The notes beneath the pieces were generated by a model, which was not told where the DNA came from, made no database searches, and saw nothing but the letters and a program-made list of their open reading frames with translations. Positions 4,185-5,287 of a stretch of 5,287 bases of DNA are shown in pieces (the first letter of the stretch is position 1; the number at the start of each line of letters is the position of its first letter). Source of the DNA: Myxococcales bacterium. GTDB lineage: Bacteria > Myxococcota > Polyangia > Fen-1088. The stretch spans positions 1-5,287 of the forward strand of contig PMCR01000311.1 of assembly GCA_003155465.1 (NCBI GenBank). The letters are read 5' to 3'. The translations under genes were made by a program, and so were the position numbers.

Positions 4185-5287
4185 ATGAAGCTCTCCGGCG
4201 AGATCCCAGGGTTGGTTGCGGCCGGCAGCGGTTCACGTAGGCGGTTGCGTTTCCCTTCGGGAATCACCCTCCTGGCTCTGGCGGCCGGCCTGATCTTCGC
4301 CGGGTGCTGGCTGCTCGATGCCTACTGGCTGGGTGAGCGCAGCGGCCCGGCCATGCGCCTGGGCCCGCTGCGGCTCCTGCTCGACCTCGATGCGGGTACC
4401 TTGCAGAACGAGTTGGGCGCGCTCGCTCAAATCATCGTGGCGGTGCTCGGCATCGCCATCACGGTGGTTTCGATCGTGGTCCAACTGGCCGCGACCCGTT
4501 ACACGCCCCGTATCGCGGACATGTTCTTCCGCGACAAGACCAACCTCGCCATCATGGGCTTCTTCGTGGTGGCCTGTCTCAATGCGGTTTGGGTCACGCT
4601 CGCGGTCACCAGCAACTACATCCCGCGCGCCACCATCGTGATGACTCTGCTCATGACCAGCGCCAGCCTGCTGCTGCTCATTCCCTACTTCGCCTACGTG
4701 TTCGACTTCCTCGACCCGGGCAAGGTGATCGAGCGCATCGGCCAGCATGTACTCGACGCGGCCTTGGGTCGCAGGGTGGGCCGCAGGGCCGCGCACGATC
4801 TGGCCGCGCGCCAGGCAATCAGCGTCGCGGCCATGGAACATCTCTCCGACGTGGCCGTCAACGCCGTGGCTCAGAAGGACAAGATCATTGCCTCCCACGC
4901 CACCGGCGCCCTACGAGAGGCCGTGGTTCGTTACCAGCCGCACAAGGCGAGTTTGCCCGCCGAATGGTTCGCGGTGGGCCCGCGCATTCGCAGCAACCCG
5001 GACTTCATCGCCATGGAACCCGAGTCTTTGCGCGAGCTTGAGCGCCAGCAGCTTTGGTTCGAATGGAAGGTCATGCGCCACCTGCGCAGCGTCTTTGCCG
5101 AGTCGCTCAACCATCTTCCCGAGATGGCCCACGTGGTAGCCATCGAGACCCGCTACGTGGGCGAGGCAGCCCTGCAGCGCGGGGACAGCGCCGTGGTCGC
5201 GGTGGCGGTGAAGTACTTCAACACCTATCTGCGCGGGGCGCTCAACAGCCACGATGTTCGGGCCTGCTACAACATCTTCAATCAGTA
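4185..5287 (+). CDS. DUF2254-type integral membrane protein (partial, 3' end outside window)
   Basis: The frame is open from ATG 4185 to the right edge, giving 367 complete codons without a stop. There is a basic N-terminus (SGSRRRLRF), then four predicted membrane helices at about 27-48, 80-102, 121-141 and 149-173. After that comes a soluble region of at least 190 residues. Between helices 2 and 3 lies VVQLAATRYTPRIADMFFRDK (approximately 98-118), matching the '(V/L)QLAS.QYSPR......RD' signature of DUF2254 proteins. DFLDPGKVIERI (174-185) follows helix 4, also as in that family. DUF2254 proteins are predicted inner-membrane proteins without an established function. An in-frame TGA at 4128 limits any extension, and a TTG at 4176 is the only other plausible start. 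The gene is divergent from coaX. GC-rich third positions support coding throughout, and the opposite-strand frame is His/Glu/Gly-rich and looks noncoding. Confidence 0.8.
   Translation, partial: MKLSGEIPGLVAAGSGSRRRLRFPSGITLLALAAGLIFAGCWLLDAYWLGERSGPAMRLGPLRLLLDLDAGTLQNELGALAQIIVAVLGIAITVVSIVVQLAATRYTPRIADMFFRDKTNLAIMGFFVVACLNAVWVTLAVTSNYIPRATIVMTLLMTSASLLLLIPYFAYVFDFLDPGKVIERIGQHVLDAALGRRVGRRAAHDLAARQAISVAAMEHLSDVAVNAVAQKDKIIASHATGALREAVVRYQPHKASLPAEWFAVGPRIRSNPDFIAMEPESLRELERQQLWFEWKVMRHLRSVFAESLNHLPEMAHVVAIETRYVGEAALQRGDSAVVAVAVKYFNTYLRGALNSHDVRACYNIFNQ

Noticed and set aside
3772..4236. 154-codon minus-strand frame overlapping the start of coaX
   Set aside because: It overlaps the CoaX N-terminus in another frame and has no family resemblance. 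Its central part (EVVTVALAEGDDSGYDQ) looks somewhat coding-like, but there is no good start or ribosome binding site.
4233..4898. 221-codon open frame on the minus strand
   Set aside because: The product is extremely His/Glu/Asp/Gly-rich with no pattern. The plus strand encodes clear membrane helices of the DUF2254-like protein here.

Overview
The window is GC-rich (about 60-65% by eye) with tightly packed genes. It looks like a chromosomal segment of a Deltaproteobacteria/Myxococcota-type bacterium. The main reasons are the high-GC codon use and a helical-repeat protein overlapping the end of coaX, whose C-terminal half has the look of a conserved protein I remember from that group. This assignment comes from memory of family sequences, not from a search.

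Layout from left to right. Positions 1-117 hold the last 38 codons of a plus-strand gene, probably nadA (quinolinate synthase). Positions 118-252 separate this gene from a convergent minus-strand operon, and are almost filled by one long imperfect palindrome (126-244) that probably ends transcription from both sides. The minus-strand operon runs from 3928 down to 253. In transcription order it contains coaX (type III pantothenate kinase), a 378-residue HEAT-like repeat protein overlapping coaX by 8 nt, a 206-residue membrane-anchored TlpA/ResA-like thioredoxin (23-nt gap), and a 362-residue N-terminally anchored protein with FAM20/PI4K/HipA-like kinase motifs (46-nt gap). Positions 3929-4184 are a divergent intergenic region containing a strong GC-rich palindrome, a pair of 9-bp direct repeats and one doubtful 48-codon ORF. 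A plus-strand gene then starts near 4185 and runs off the right edge. It encodes a four-helix membrane protein of the DUF2254 type.

How the genes fit together. CoaX carries out the first step of CoA synthesis and NadA a step of NAD synthesis, so housekeeping cofactor genes frame the window. The three genes behind coaX have no established link to CoA. The thioredoxin is predicted to act outside the cytoplasmic membrane and the kinase-like protein is membrane-anchored, so the operon's distal half may act at the envelope. I found no RNA genes, CRISPR array, transposase or phage genes. I see no clear sign of a complete new multi-gene system. The items most worth a second look are the FAM20-like kinase, the terminal palindrome and the structured divergent intergenic region.
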